Assembly (NCBI GenBank): GCA_963737075.1
Contig: CAVTRI010000004.1
Span: forward strand, 62,001 to 126,000
DNA from: CAVTRI01 sp963737075
GTDB lineage: Bacteria > Actinomycetota > Acidimicrobiia > Acidimicrobiales > Palsa-688
Direction of reading: 5' to 3'
DNA: 64,000 nucleotides
This document shows, piece by piece, positions 56,498-64,000 of the stretch. Each line of letters starts with the position of its first letter. Position 1 is the stretch's first letter. The notes below the pieces were generated by a model that saw only the letters and a list, made by a program, of their open reading frames with translations, ran no database searches and was not told the origin of the DNA. Both the position numbers and the translations under genes were made by a program.

Positions 56498-56845
56498 AAG
56501 AGGGGCCGGTTGTCAAGGGGCAGGCCTGTCTGCGCCAGCCCTGTCTTGTGTGGGAGCCGGGGTCAAGGCCGCAGGCCGAGCGGAGTGAGCGCAGCGAGCG
56601 GAGGCCTTGACGCCGGCGGGGCGAAGGTTGTCGCCAGCAATCATGGACTTCGTGCCGCAGCCCGGCTGCGGCACCTGGTTGCCTTTTGCCTCCCGGTCAT
56701 GGGTGGAGCGGTGCTCATCTCTCTATCGCCAGCTCGTGGGCATGGACTATGCCGATGGGAGGCTCGCTCCGGTAGCGCATCTCCTTCGAGGGCTGTCAAG
56801 CAGCCACGACCCCTGGTGGCGCCTGCCGAAGCGATGACTCGATCA
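56498..56845 (-). ncRNA. Putative guide (seek/bridge) RNA region of the element
   Basis: IS110-family elements produce a non-coding RNA that pairs with target and donor DNA. This region has no credible reading frame and contains several strong inverted repeats (for example GCCGCAGCCCGGCTGCGGC at 56652-56670). It contains TCTCTAT (56720-56726) and GGCAT (56739-56743), which in this order spell the 12 bases of the restored target TCTCTATGGCAT. The exact RNA ends and strand use are unknown; the strand given follows the transposase. Confidence 0.5.
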
Positions 56846-57892
56846 TCATGCGGCCTTCGATGCGGGAAAGCCGGCGGGGGCGAAGACCTCGCCGTTGGCG
56901 AGCATGTGCCAGATGGCTTCGGCCAGTCTGCGGGCGAGGTCGACCCGGGCGACCTTCTTGCCCCGCTGCCGACCGAGACGTTTGGCGGTGCGCTGGTAGC
57001 GCTCGGCGTACACCGGATGTTGGGAGGCTTTGGTGGTCGCCTCGATTAGCGCCCAGCGCAGGTACTTGGGCCCGTTCTTGGCCAGGCTGCCCCTGTGGTC
57101 GGACTGGCCGGACTGATAGACGCGCGGGCACAGTCCGGTGTAGCCGCACAGCTTGACAGGAGTGGGGAAACGGGCGATGTCGCCGATCTCGGCGGCGATG
57201 GTGTAGGCCAGCACCCACGAGATTCCGGGCACCGTAAGCAGCAGCCGCACGTACGGGTGATCGACGCCCTCGGCCTTGAGCTCGTCCTCGAGGGTGGCGA
57301 TCTCGAAACTGAGGGTGTCGATCAGCCGGATCGCCGCTTCAACATCCCCGCGCCACGGCTCAGGGAAGGCCAGGCGGTCCAACAGGTCACGGCCCTCGAC
57401 ACCGAATAAATCAGCGACTGGGCAGGGGTGACCGAACGCCACCAACGCGGCATGCACCCGGTTCTTCAATGCCGTGCGGTGTCGAACCAGATGCAGCCTC
57501 CAGCGGGCCAACTCCCGGGCACCACGGGTGGCCGGGTCCGGCAACCAAATGGAAGGGACCAGATCCCGGCGGGACAGTTCGGCCAGCACCCAGGCGTCGA
57601 TACGGTCCGTCTTACAAGCCAGAGGGGCCAACCCCTTCACCTTGGCGGCGTCCGCGATCTCCACCCGCCAGCCCGCCAACTCCAGGGTGTCATGCACGAA
57701 GCGGGCGCCGTTCATCGACTCGATCACCGCCATCACATGCCGCCCTCCCGGCTGGCGGGCCACCTTGCGCACCAACCCCCGCAGTCCTAACAGATCCGGG
57801 GGCACGCTCATCGCGGCCACCGTCGAGCCACCCTCGGCCAACAAGTGCACCTCCAGCGACTTGCGTGACAAATCCAACCCAGCGTGCAACAT
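56846..57892 (-). CDS. IS110-family transposase
   Basis: A 348-residue IS110-type recombinase. An N-terminal RuvC-like DEDD domain shows Asp in MLHAGLDLSRKSLEVH, Glu in VMAVIESMNGARF and Asp pairs in ACKTDRIDAWVLAELSRR. The C-terminal Tnp20 domain has TVPGISWVLAYTIAAEIGDI, and the catalytic serine is expected in SDHRGSLAKNGPKYLRWAL. Full length and undamaged, so the element may be active. Its start is 70 bases inside the element's end. Confidence 0.92.
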   Translation of the reverse strand: MLHAGLDLSRKSLEVHLLAEGGSTVAAMSVPPDLLGLRGLVRKVARQPGGRHVMAVIESMNGARFVHDTLELAGWRVEIADAAKVKGLAPLACKTDRIDAWVLAELSRRDLVPSIWLPDPATRGARELARWRLHLVRHRTALKNRVHAALVAFGHPCPVADLFGVEGRDLLDRLAFPEPWRGDVEAAIRLIDTLSFEIATLEDELKAEGVDHPYVRLLLTVPGISWVLAYTIAAEIGDIARFPTPVKLCGYTGLCPRVYQSGQSDHRGSLAKNGPKYLRWALIEATTKASQHPVYAERYQRTAKRLGRQRGKKVARVDLARRLAEAIWHMLANGEVFAPAGFPASKAA

Positions 57893-58481
57893 TGGTCATG
57901 GCCTCCCTTGGTGATGGGGTAATTCGGTGACAACACGCTGTCACCGGGGGAGGCCCCTCTTCATGGCATTCCTTGGCCAACATGTCGCGCCACCAACGGG
58001 CCCGCCTGCGGCGCCGCTCCATCGGCTACGTCTTCCAGGACTTCAACCTCCTGGCGGGCCTGACCGCGGTGGAAAACGTCTCCCTGCCATTGGAGCTAGA
58101 CGGCATCTCAGCCAAACCAGCCCGCGCCGCCGGCATGGCCGCCCTCGAGGAGCTGGGCTTGAGCGACCGGGCGGCCCGCTTCCCCGACGAGCTATCCGGC
58201 GGCGAACGCCAGCGGGTGGCCATCGCCCGAGCCGCGGTGGGTGAGCGGAGCCTGCTGTTGGCTGACGAGCCATCAGGGGCGCTGGACTCAGCCAACGGGG
58301 AAGCCGTGATGCGCCTCATCCGCTCCGCCTGCCAGCGGGGCGTGGCCGGAATAGTGGTGACGCACGACGCCCAGCTGGCGTCGTGGGCCGACCGGGTGGT
58401 GTTCTTGCGCGACGGTCGAGTCGTCGACCAGACCGCACCGCCGGCCGGCCCCGAGTCGCTCCTGACCCCGATCCCCAACCG

Positions 58482-61004
58482 ATGACCGTCGCCATCGGCG
58501 GCCGGCCCGTGACCAGGGCAGCCGGCGGCACCGGCCGCGCCAACACCGACGGGGGAGCCCCCGCCCGCCGCGCGGTCGTCCGCTGGGCGTGGCGGCTGTT
58601 CAAACGGGAATGGCGCCGACAAGCCCTCATCCTCATCCTGCTCATGGTGGCCATCGCAGCCACCGACATCGGTTTGGGTGTGGCTTCCAACGCCACCAAC
58701 TTGAAAGCCGACCCGTCCTTCGGCACCGCCAACACCATCATCAACTTAGACGGGTCCGAACCCACCCTGGCCGCCGACATCTCGGCCATCCAGAGCCGCT
58801 TCCGCCCGGTCGACGTCGTCGCCCACCAGAGCCGGCCGATCCCAGGGTCGGTGTCCAGCGTGGACATCAGGTCCGAGAACCCGTACGGCCGCTTCGACCA
58901 TGTGACCGTGCGCCTCGACCGCGGCCGCTATCCGGCCGGCGCCGGCGAGGTGGCGGTGACCAGCGACGTGGCCCAGACCCTTGATCTGCATGTGGGCAGC
59001 CAGTGGAGCGCAGGGGGCCGCTCCTTCAGGGTGGTTGGGATCGTCGAGAACCCACTCAACCTCGACGACCAGTTCGCCCTGGTGGCTCCGGGGGAGGCCA
59101 ACCCGCCGGCGAGCGTCGACCTTCTCCTCAACGCCACCCAGGGCAGCGTGCAGGGCTTCAACCTGCCAGGCGGCAGCGGGCCCAATATCGAGCAGCGCGG
59201 CGCCGGCGGCAAGGTCCAGGGCGAGACCGTCATCCTGGTTTTGGGCACCGTGGGGCTGATGTTCGTGGGGCTGATGGCGGTGGCCGGATTCACCGTCATG
59301 GCCCACCGGCGCATGCGGGCCCTGGGCATGCTGGGCGCCATCGGAGCCAGCGACCGCCACATCCGGCTGGTCATGCTGGCCAACGGCGCCGCCGTCGGCG
59401 CCACCGCCGCCACCTTGGGCACCAGTGCCGGGCTGGTCGGCTGGTTGGCGTTTGTGCCCACACTGCAGTCTCTCGCCGGGCATCGAGTCGACCGCTTCGC
59501 CCTGCCCTGGTGGGCGATCGCCGCGGCCATGGTGCTCACCGTCGCCACGGCTGTCCTATCCGCCTGGTGGCCCGCGCGAGCCATCGCGCGCCTACCGGTC
59601 GTGGCCGCTCTATCGGGGCGCCCGCCCCGGCCCCAGCCGGCCCACCGTTTCGCCGCCCTGGGCGGGGCGCTGTTGGCCGGCGGTCTGGTCTTGCTCTCCT
59701 TCGCCGATCAACGCCGGGTGGCGTTCATCATCGGTGGCACGGTCGCCACCGTGGTCGGTCTCCTGTTCCTGGCCCCGTTGGCCATCCGGGCTCTGGCCAC
59801 CCTCGCGTCTCGGACGACCATGGCGGTCCGCCTGGCCCTCCGAGACCTCGCCCGCTACCAGGCCCGGTCGGGAGCCGCCCTGGGTGCGGTCACCCTCGCT
59901 GTCGGCATCGCGGCCACCATCGCGTTGAGCGCGGCGGCGGCCCAGACCCCCACCAGCGCCGGCAACCTGGCCGCCAACCAACTCCTCTTACATACGACTC
60001 GGGTGGGTAACGACGGCGGCACCGGCCCAACACCTCCGCTCACCAGCGACCAGCTGCAGAGCGCCACTGCCCAGGTCGACAAATTGGCCGCCGGCATCCA
60101 CGCCAACTCGGTGCTGACCCTCTATGAGGCCTACGACCCGCAATCCCCCATGGTGCCGGCCCAGCCCGGGTCGCCGGCCGGCTACCAAACGGCCTCGCTC
60201 GCCCAAATCACCGCTAACGGTCCGGGCGAGGAGATCAATGCCGTCAGAACCCTCTACGTCGCCACCCCAGCAGTGCTGGCCCACTACGGCATCCCGGCGG
60301 GCAAGGTGGACCGGGACGCTGACGTCGTCGCCTACGACCGCCACCTGAACGGCCTGCAGATATTCACGCCGCGGAACTCGCCACGCACGGCAAGAGCAGC
60401 CCACCGCCCGAGCATCCAGGTCCTCAGCCAACTACCCCGTTACTCGTCCGACCCGGGCGCCCTCATCACCGCCCACGCCATGCAGGAACTCAGCCTTCAG
60501 TCGATCCCGGCCAGCTGGCTCATCCAGACCGCGCACCCCCTCACCGCGGCCCAGATCAGCACGGCCCGCACCGCCGCGGCCGCCACCGGCCTCTATATCG
60601 AGACCCGCCATGCCCAGAAAACCCTGGCTCCGCTGCGCAACTGGTCGACGGCGGCGGGCATCCTGCTGGCTCTCGGCGTGCTATCGATGACAGTCGGTCT
60701 GATACGAAGCGAGACCGCCAATGACCTGCGCACCCTCACCGCCACCGGCGCCGGCGCCCGCACCCGCCGCGGCCTTACCGGCGCCACCGCCGGCGCCCTC
60801 GCTCTGCTCGGCGCCGTTCTCGGCACCGCTGGCGCCTACGCCGCACTGCTGGTATGGCACCGCAGCGACCTCAGCCCGCTCGGGCGGGTGCCGGTGGCCA
60901 ACCTGCTCGTCATCCTTATCGGCCTGCCGAGCCTGGCCCTGGTCGGCGGCTGGCTGCTGGCCGGCCGAGAACCACCGGCAATCGCCCGCCGGCCCCTCGA
61001 GTGA
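58482..61004 (+). CDS. FtsX-like ABC transporter permease
   Basis: An 840-residue permease with two FtsX-like domains. An N-terminal helix (ALILILLMVAIAATDIGLGV) is followed by a large extracytoplasmic MacB-like region, then three helices around FTVMAHRRMRALGMLGAIG (GASDRHIRLVMLANG is the usual loop contacting the ATPase), a second periplasmic part, and a C-terminal set (STAAGILLALGVLSMTVGLI, LLVILIGLPSLALVGGWLLA). The ATG overlaps the ATPase stop (ATGA). It would work with the ATPase now split, so the exporter is presumably inactive unless the element excises. Confidence 0.85.
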   Translation: MTVAIGGRPVTRAAGGTGRANTDGGAPARRAVVRWAWRLFKREWRRQALILILLMVAIAATDIGLGVASNATNLKADPSFGTANTIINLDGSEPTLAADISAIQSRFRPVDVVAHQSRPIPGSVSSVDIRSENPYGRFDHVTVRLDRGRYPAGAGEVAVTSDVAQTLDLHVGSQWSAGGRSFRVVGIVENPLNLDDQFALVAPGEANPPASVDLLLNATQGSVQGFNLPGGSGPNIEQRGAGGKVQGETVILVLGTVGLMFVGLMAVAGFTVMAHRRMRALGMLGAIGASDRHIRLVMLANGAAVGATAATLGTSAGLVGWLAFVPTLQSLAGHRVDRFALPWWAIAAAMVLTVATAVLSAWWPARAIARLPVVAALSGRPPRPQPAHRFAALGGALLAGGLVLLSFADQRRVAFIIGGTVATVVGLLFLAPLAIRALATLASRTTMAVRLALRDLARYQARSGAALGAVTLAVGIAATIALSAAAAQTPTSAGNLAANQLLLHTTRVGNDGGTGPTPPLTSDQLQSATAQVDKLAAGIHANSVLTLYEAYDPQSPMVPAQPGSPAGYQTASLAQITANGPGEEINAVRTLYVATPAVLAHYGIPAGKVDRDADVVAYDRHLNGLQIFTPRNSPRTARAAHRPSIQVLSQLPRYSSDPGALITAHAMQELSLQSIPASWLIQTAHPLTAAQISTARTAAAATGLYIETRHAQKTLAPLRNWSTAAGILLALGVLSMTVGLIRSETANDLRTLTATGAGARTRRGLTGATAGALALLGAVLGTAGAYAALLVWHRSDLSPLGRVPVANLLVILIGLPSLALVGGWLLAGREPPAIARRPLE

Positions 61005-61107
61005 CCACGCGCTGGTGACTGACCGGTTCCACGGTTCGTGACGGCTGCCCGTTGGCAGAGGGCGTGACCCTTCATTCTTGGGTGTCACCTCTTCATCTGA
61101 GGCCGCG

Positions 61108-61346
61108 TTAGAAGGTGCGAGCAGGGTGCTCCCGGCCTGGCACTGGGGTGAGAACGCCCACTTCCACACCACCGCCGTCTCGGATGATCGGGCAGGTCTT
61201 GGCGAGTTCGCCGACAGCGTCAAGGTCGTCGGCCATGACCAGGGTGTAGGTGACGGTTGGGTAGGGAGCTGGCGAGGTGGTAAGCGGTAGGCGGCACCGG
61301 GCTCAGGTCTCTCGGTTTCCCGAGAGCCGCCGTGTTCGGCGGCCAT
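61108..61346 (-). pseudogene. Possible YCII-type protein, C-terminal remnant
   Basis: A minus-strand frame reads YTLVMADDLDAVGELAKTCP then IIRDGGGVEVGVLTPVPG and stops at TAA 61108-61110. This resembles the C-terminal half of YCII-related (DGPF) proteins, where an acidic 'DLDEA' helix and a 'GGxVEVRP' strand recur. The N-terminal part is not in this frame. An AAGGAG-ATG start at 61346 opens a neighbouring frame. The intron reverse transcriptase is immediately upstream, so mobile-element activity probably cut the gene. Confidence 0.4.
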
Positions 61347-61376
61347 GGTTCACTCCTTCTCCAGCTCCCCCCCGTC

Positions 61377-61409
61377 GAACCGTGCATGCGGTTCTCCCGC
61401 ACACGGCTC
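61377..61409 (-). ncRNA. Group II intron domain V
   Basis: On the minus strand, GAGCCGTGTGCGG GAGA and its pairing partner CCGCATGCACGGTTC form the 33-base catalytic hairpin with a GNRA loop and two-part stem characteristic of domain V. It lies 11 bases after the reverse transcriptase stop, as in bacterial group II introns. The expected domain VI helix after it does not fold well from the sequence visible, so the 3' end may be damaged. Confidence 0.75.
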
Positions 61410-61420
61410 ACCGACGTCCT

Positions 61421-62731
61421 TCACCGGCGGCGTTCGGCGACGAGAGCCCGCCAGGCGTAGTTGGGCCTGGGCGCGACGACGGTTCCGCTGAGGGAGACAA
61501 GGCCAAGCCGGTTGGTCTGGCGGATAACGAACCATCCGTAGCGGACGCTGCGGCGGTGCAGCTTGGCGACGAAGATCGCCACCCGCGAGACGGCGTACTT
61601 GCTGATCTTGTCGAAGTGCCGAGCCGAGTTCCCGATACGGAAATAGGCGGCCCAGCCTCGCAGGAAGCGGTTGACGCTGCCCACGATCTCCTCAATGGGC
61701 ACCAGCAGCCGGGCCCGGGCCGTGAGCTCACGGATCCGGTCCCTGGCATGCTGGAGCGCCCGGCGTGAGGGCCAGCGGGCAAGGAAGGCGAAGCGCCGTG
61801 CCCCGGTGCGTCCCCGGGCGCGCACCAGTCGGTGGTGGAAGCCGAGGAAGTCGAAGCCCTCGCCTCCTTCCTCCAGGTGCACGATGCGGGTCTTGGCCTC
61901 CTTGGCCTCCAAGCCAAGGCTGACCAGGATCAACCTGAGCTTGGCCAGAGCCTGGGTGGCCTCGGACTGGGATCGACACATCACCACCAGGTCATCGGCG
62001 TAGCGGACCAGCACCCCGCTCCCCTCGGTCTCCCAGGCCCGGTCGAGCTGGTTCAGGTAGACGTTGCAGAGCAAAGGCGAGACAACCCCGCCCTGAGGGG
62101 TGCCGCTGGCTTCGTGCCTGACCGCGCCGTCCTCCATCACCCCCGAGCGCAGCATCGCCCGCAGGAGCTTGAGGACCTTGCGGTCACAGACCCTCTCCTC
62201 GACCGCAGACATCAACCGGTCGTGCGGGATCGCCGCAAAGCAGTTGGCGATGTCCGTCTCCACCACCCAACGCCTGCCCCTGAAGGACTCATCGAGCAAG
62301 ACCTGCAGGGCATCGTGGGCCGCCTTCTTCGGGCGGAACCCGAAGCTGGCGGGCCGGAAGTCGGCTTCGAAAACCGGCTCGATGACGATCTTCAACGCCG
62401 CCTGCACGATGCGGTCCCGCACCGCGGGGATCGACAGCGGACGCTTCTCGGCCTGGCCGGGTTTGGGTATCCACACCCGCCGGGCTGGAAGCGGCCGATA
62501 CGTCTGCCCCCTGAGATCCGAGGCCAGCTCGTCGAGCAAACGGCTCTCGCCGTAGCGCTCGACAGCTTGGATGGTGATCCGGTCGACGCCGGCCGCGCCG
62601 CGATTGGCGCGTACCTGCGCCCACGCCCTCCACAACACGTCCCTGCGGTGAACCTTGTCGTAGAGCGCATGGAACCGTCGCCGGGGATCGGCCTTGGCCG
62701 CCCGGTAAAGCTTGCGCTGCAAAGCACGCAC
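61421..62731 (-). CDS. Group II intron reverse transcriptase/maturase
   Basis: A 436-residue intron-encoded protein. Reverse transcriptase motifs are RVWIPKPGQAEKRPLSIPAV, RDRIVQAALKIVIEPVFEAD, SFGFRPKKAAHDALQVLLDE, VVETDIANCFAAIPHDRLM, GTPQGGVVSPLLCNVYLNQL and the catalytic VLVRYADDLVVMC. The maturase X domain follows (VNRFLRGWAAYFRIGNSARH); no HNH endonuclease is present. The N-terminus is close to a newly arrived IS630 copy at 62766, leaving PALGVEEIDAV before the usual start, so only a few residues could be lost, but the 5' ribozyme half is displaced beyond the window. Confidence 0.88.
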   Translation of the reverse strand: MRALQRKLYRAAKADPRRRFHALYDKVHRRDVLWRAWAQVRANRGAAGVDRITIQAVERYGESRLLDELASDLRGQTYRPLPARRVWIPKPGQAEKRPLSIPAVRDRIVQAALKIVIEPVFEADFRPASFGFRPKKAAHDALQVLLDESFRGRRWVVETDIANCFAAIPHDRLMSAVEERVCDRKVLKLLRAMLRSGVMEDGAVRHEASGTPQGGVVSPLLCNVYLNQLDRAWETEGSGVLVRYADDLVVMCRSQSEATQALAKLRLILVSLGLEAKEAKTRIVHLEEGGEGFDFLGFHHRLVRARGRTGARRFAFLARWPSRRALQHARDRIRELTARARLLVPIEEIVGSVNRFLRGWAAYFRIGNSARHFDKISKYAVSRVAIFVAKLHRRSVRYGWFVIRQTNRLGLVSLSGTVVAPRPNYAWRALVAERRR

Positions 62732-62773
62732 CGCGTCGATTTCCTCGACGCCAAGGGCGGGACTAGTGCCGCA

Positions 62774-63994
62774 TCAAGCAACCTTTGCGCGCTTTGAAAC
62801 AGCACGAAGTGCTTCATGGTCCTTGTGGCGGTTGCGCCAGGCGATGTAGCGGCGGATCATCGAGTTCTGCTCCTCATGGCTTTGATGGTCGGTGCCGTTG
62901 AGAGCGAAGTAGCGCAGCGCGGTGAAGTGACATTCGATGCGATTGAGGAAGCTGGCGTTGGTCGGCACATAGGCCAGCTCGGCGTTGTTCGCGGCCGCCC
63001 AGTCACCGACCCGACTGTCTTTCTTGGTCGAAAGATGCGGAGTGAAGTTGTCCATCACGATCGCGATGCGCACCTCGGGCGGGTAGAGGCTGCGCAGGTA
63101 ACGGCAGAACTCCAAGAACTTGGTCCGGTTCTTCGTGGTCTTGATGTGACCGTAAAGGTGGTCCCGGTTCATGTCCAGCGCGGCGAGCAAATGCCGCACA
63201 CCCTTGGTGCGCTTGTAGGTGGCCCGGTTCCGACGCCGCCGCGGGGCCGAGGTTGAGCCCTTCGATCCTCGCCGCACCACCGGCGCCCACTGCTTTCCGG
63301 GCCGGGGCAGCAGATTGAGCGGGCCGAACTCGTCCATCGAGAACACCACCGGTGGGTCGCCTGGCCCAGGGGTCGCCTTGCCCTCGGCGATGTCGTACAG
63401 CTCGAGGACACGGTTCTTCTTCGCCTCGAAGTCGGAGTCGGTGGACTGCTTCCAGGTCTTCACCGCTTGAAAGGACACCTCCTCGTCACGCAGGACCAGC
63501 CGGAGCCCCTCGTGGGAGATGTCGTCGACCACCCCCTCGGCCACCAAGAACTCAGCCAGCTTGGCCAGGCTCCAGGTCGAGAACGGCAGACCGTGGTCGC
63601 CGGGACGGGACAAGGCGATCTTCTTGATCGCCTGGCGTTGCGGCAGCGTAAATGTCGGCGGACGGCCACCGGCGTACTTCGGATAGAGCGAATCGAAGCC
63701 ATCAGCGTTGAAGTTGTTGATCACTTCGCGCACCCGGTCGGCACTGGTGAAAGTCACCTTGGCAATACCAGACACGTCCATTCCCTGCACCGACAACAGC
63801 ACCATCTGCGCCCGCCGCCAAGTAACCACCGAACCCGACGACCGCCGGACGATACGAAGCAGCCGGTTGCCCTCTTCATTCGAGACCTCCCGGACCCGCA
63901 AACCTTCCCGAGCCACCATCACCTCCGATCGGACACCAACATGTCCGATCAGCGTGACCGGCCCTACCTCGCCGATGGTGGATCTACCAGGCAA
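62774..63994 (-). CDS. IS630-family transposase (copy 2)
   Basis: The same 406-residue transposase as copy 1, with one residue difference noted (VLLSVQGMD instead of VLLSVPGMD). DDE residues (VFSMDEFGP, IAIVMDNFTPH, NRIECHF) are intact. The near identity means that one copy derived from the other recently or that both were acquired recently. Confidence 0.92.
   Translation of the reverse strand: MPGRSTIGEVGPVTLIGHVGVRSEVMVAREGLRVREVSNEEGNRLLRIVRRSSGSVVTWRRAQMVLLSVQGMDVSGIAKVTFTSADRVREVINNFNADGFDSLYPKYAGGRPPTFTLPQRQAIKKIALSRPGDHGLPFSTWSLAKLAEFLVAEGVVDDISHEGLRLVLRDEEVSFQAVKTWKQSTDSDFEAKKNRVLELYDIAEGKATPGPGDPPVVFSMDEFGPLNLLPRPGKQWAPVVRRGSKGSTSAPRRRRNRATYKRTKGVRHLLAALDMNRDHLYGHIKTTKNRTKFLEFCRYLRSLYPPEVRIAIVMDNFTPHLSTKKDSRVGDWAAANNAELAYVPTNASFLNRIECHFTALRYFALNGTDHQSHEEQNSMIRRYIAWRNRHKDHEALRAVSKRAKVA
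63927..63950 (-). promoter_or_regulatory. Hairpin before the copy-2 transposase ribosome binding site
   Basis: Exact counterpart of the 9-base-arm hairpin in copy 1 (GATCGGACA/TGTCCGATC). Confidence 0.5.
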
Positions 63995-64000
63995 ACGTTC

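Larger units (their letters stand above)
56495..57962 (-). mobile_element. IS110-family element of IS1111 type
   Basis: About 1468 bp, with one transposase gene on the minus strand. The ends share a 13-bp inverted repeat, ATGAAGAGGGGCC (56495-56507) and its complement at 57951-57963. The right boundary is ambiguous by 3 bases because ATG occurs at both junctions. The long non-coding part lies 3' of the transposase (56498-56845, about 350 bp), and only 70 bp lie 5'. Inverted repeats and a 3' non-coding region are the IS1111 pattern, in contrast to IS110 proper. Confidence 0.8.
56283..58485 (+). pseudogene. ABC transporter ATP-binding protein, split by an IS110/IS1111-type element
   Basis: An ABC ATPase of the MacB/LolD type in two parts. 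Part 1 (56283-56494) has TLELNQVSKVYGEGPTEVHA and the Walker A MGPSGSGKSTLL. Part 2 (about 57963-58485) has RRRSIGYVFQDFNLLAGLTA, the signature LSGGERQRVAIARA, Walker B LLLADEPSGALD and the switch histidine in GIVVTHDAQ. Removing the element joins GSSL to a reading frame that continues to SLANMSRHQRARL, so precise excision would restore the gene. An internal ATG could give the second half alone, without Walker A. The permease follows with an ATGA overlap. Confidence 0.85.
62766..64000 (-). mobile_element. IS630-family insertion sequence, copy 2 (inverted)
   Basis: The same element as at 50838-52085 in opposite orientation, running to the window's edge, where the last 13 bases are expected to be missing. 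Its inner end GTGCCGC follows a TA (62764-62765). It lies 35 bases from the intron reverse transcriptase start, so it appears to have landed inside the intron's 5' part. Together with copy 1 it frames about 10.7 kb. Confidence 0.9.

Noticed and set aside
61309..61344. Two adjacent hairpins as a terminator or domain VI
   Set aside because: They lack a T tract on the relevant side and sit too far from domain V; they could simply be GC-rich coding sequence.

Overview
High-GC DNA with actinobacterial-type gene content: PPK2 polyphosphate kinase, OtsB/GH65/beta-PGM trehalose cassette, an F420-dependent-reductase-like NADP protein, PadR regulators, DoxR-like decay of small enzymes, GTG starts and dense 4-bp ATGA/GTGA overlaps. 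I place it in Actinomycetota and cannot go finer. No rRNA, tRNA or CRISPR array was seen.

Layout. 0.5-10 kb is a worn region: a methyltransferase, a histidine-kinase tail fused back-to-back to an MMPL transporter tail, four dihydrofolate-reductase-like (RibD C-terminal) genes with an SRPBCC gene, a broken TerC gene, a GAP-family membrane protein and a broken glycosidase. 10-13.5 kb has an amidohydrolase, a TRIC-type channel and a frameshifted M20 peptidase. 14.6-21 kb holds PPK2, OtsB, a GH65 phosphorylase, a beta-phosphoglucomutase-like HAD protein and a DnaJ-like cochaperone. 21.5-41.1 kb is a coherent sugar-acid region: a beta-hydroxyacid dehydrogenase, a LarA-family protein, uxaC, a uxuB-like gene and a gluconokinase (the last three translationally coupled), a cytidylate-kinase-like protein, beta-glucuronidase and its symporter, a larE remnant, phosphoketolase and acetate kinase; convergent to these are SMP-30 lactonase, G6PDH, HAD, a ruined transaldolase and a 2-hydroxyacid dehydrogenase. 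41.8-46.3 kb is a second, diverged and partly degraded copy of the glucuronide locus ending in an unusual G6PDH paralog. 46.7-50.7 kb has a frameshifted metallo-hydrolase, a frameshifted transketolase and an F420:NADP-reductase-like protein. 50.8-64 kb is mobile-element territory: two near-identical inverted IS630 copies flank Uma2, two padR loci, an ABC exporter whose ATPase is split by an IS110/IS1111-type element, and a group II intron reverse transcriptase.

How the genes work together (inference). Glucuronides are imported by the symporter, cut by beta-glucuronidase, and glucuronate goes through UxaC and a UxuB-like reductase. Glucose-type sugars can be oxidised by G6PDH plus lactonase, or as unphosphorylated sugar plus gluconokinase, and the pentose phosphate formed is split by phosphoketolase, with acetate kinase making ATP. 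Transaldolase is destroyed and transketolase frameshifted, which would favour the phosphoketolase exit.

The most notable observations are a putative guide RNA in the IS1111-type element whose two short segments spell its own insertion site, a 71-bp palindromic mini-element with a CTAG duplication, a G6PDH paralog lacking two substrate-phosphate lysines and overlapping a lactonase gene, and an unusually large number of broken genes, some of which could be base-call errors.
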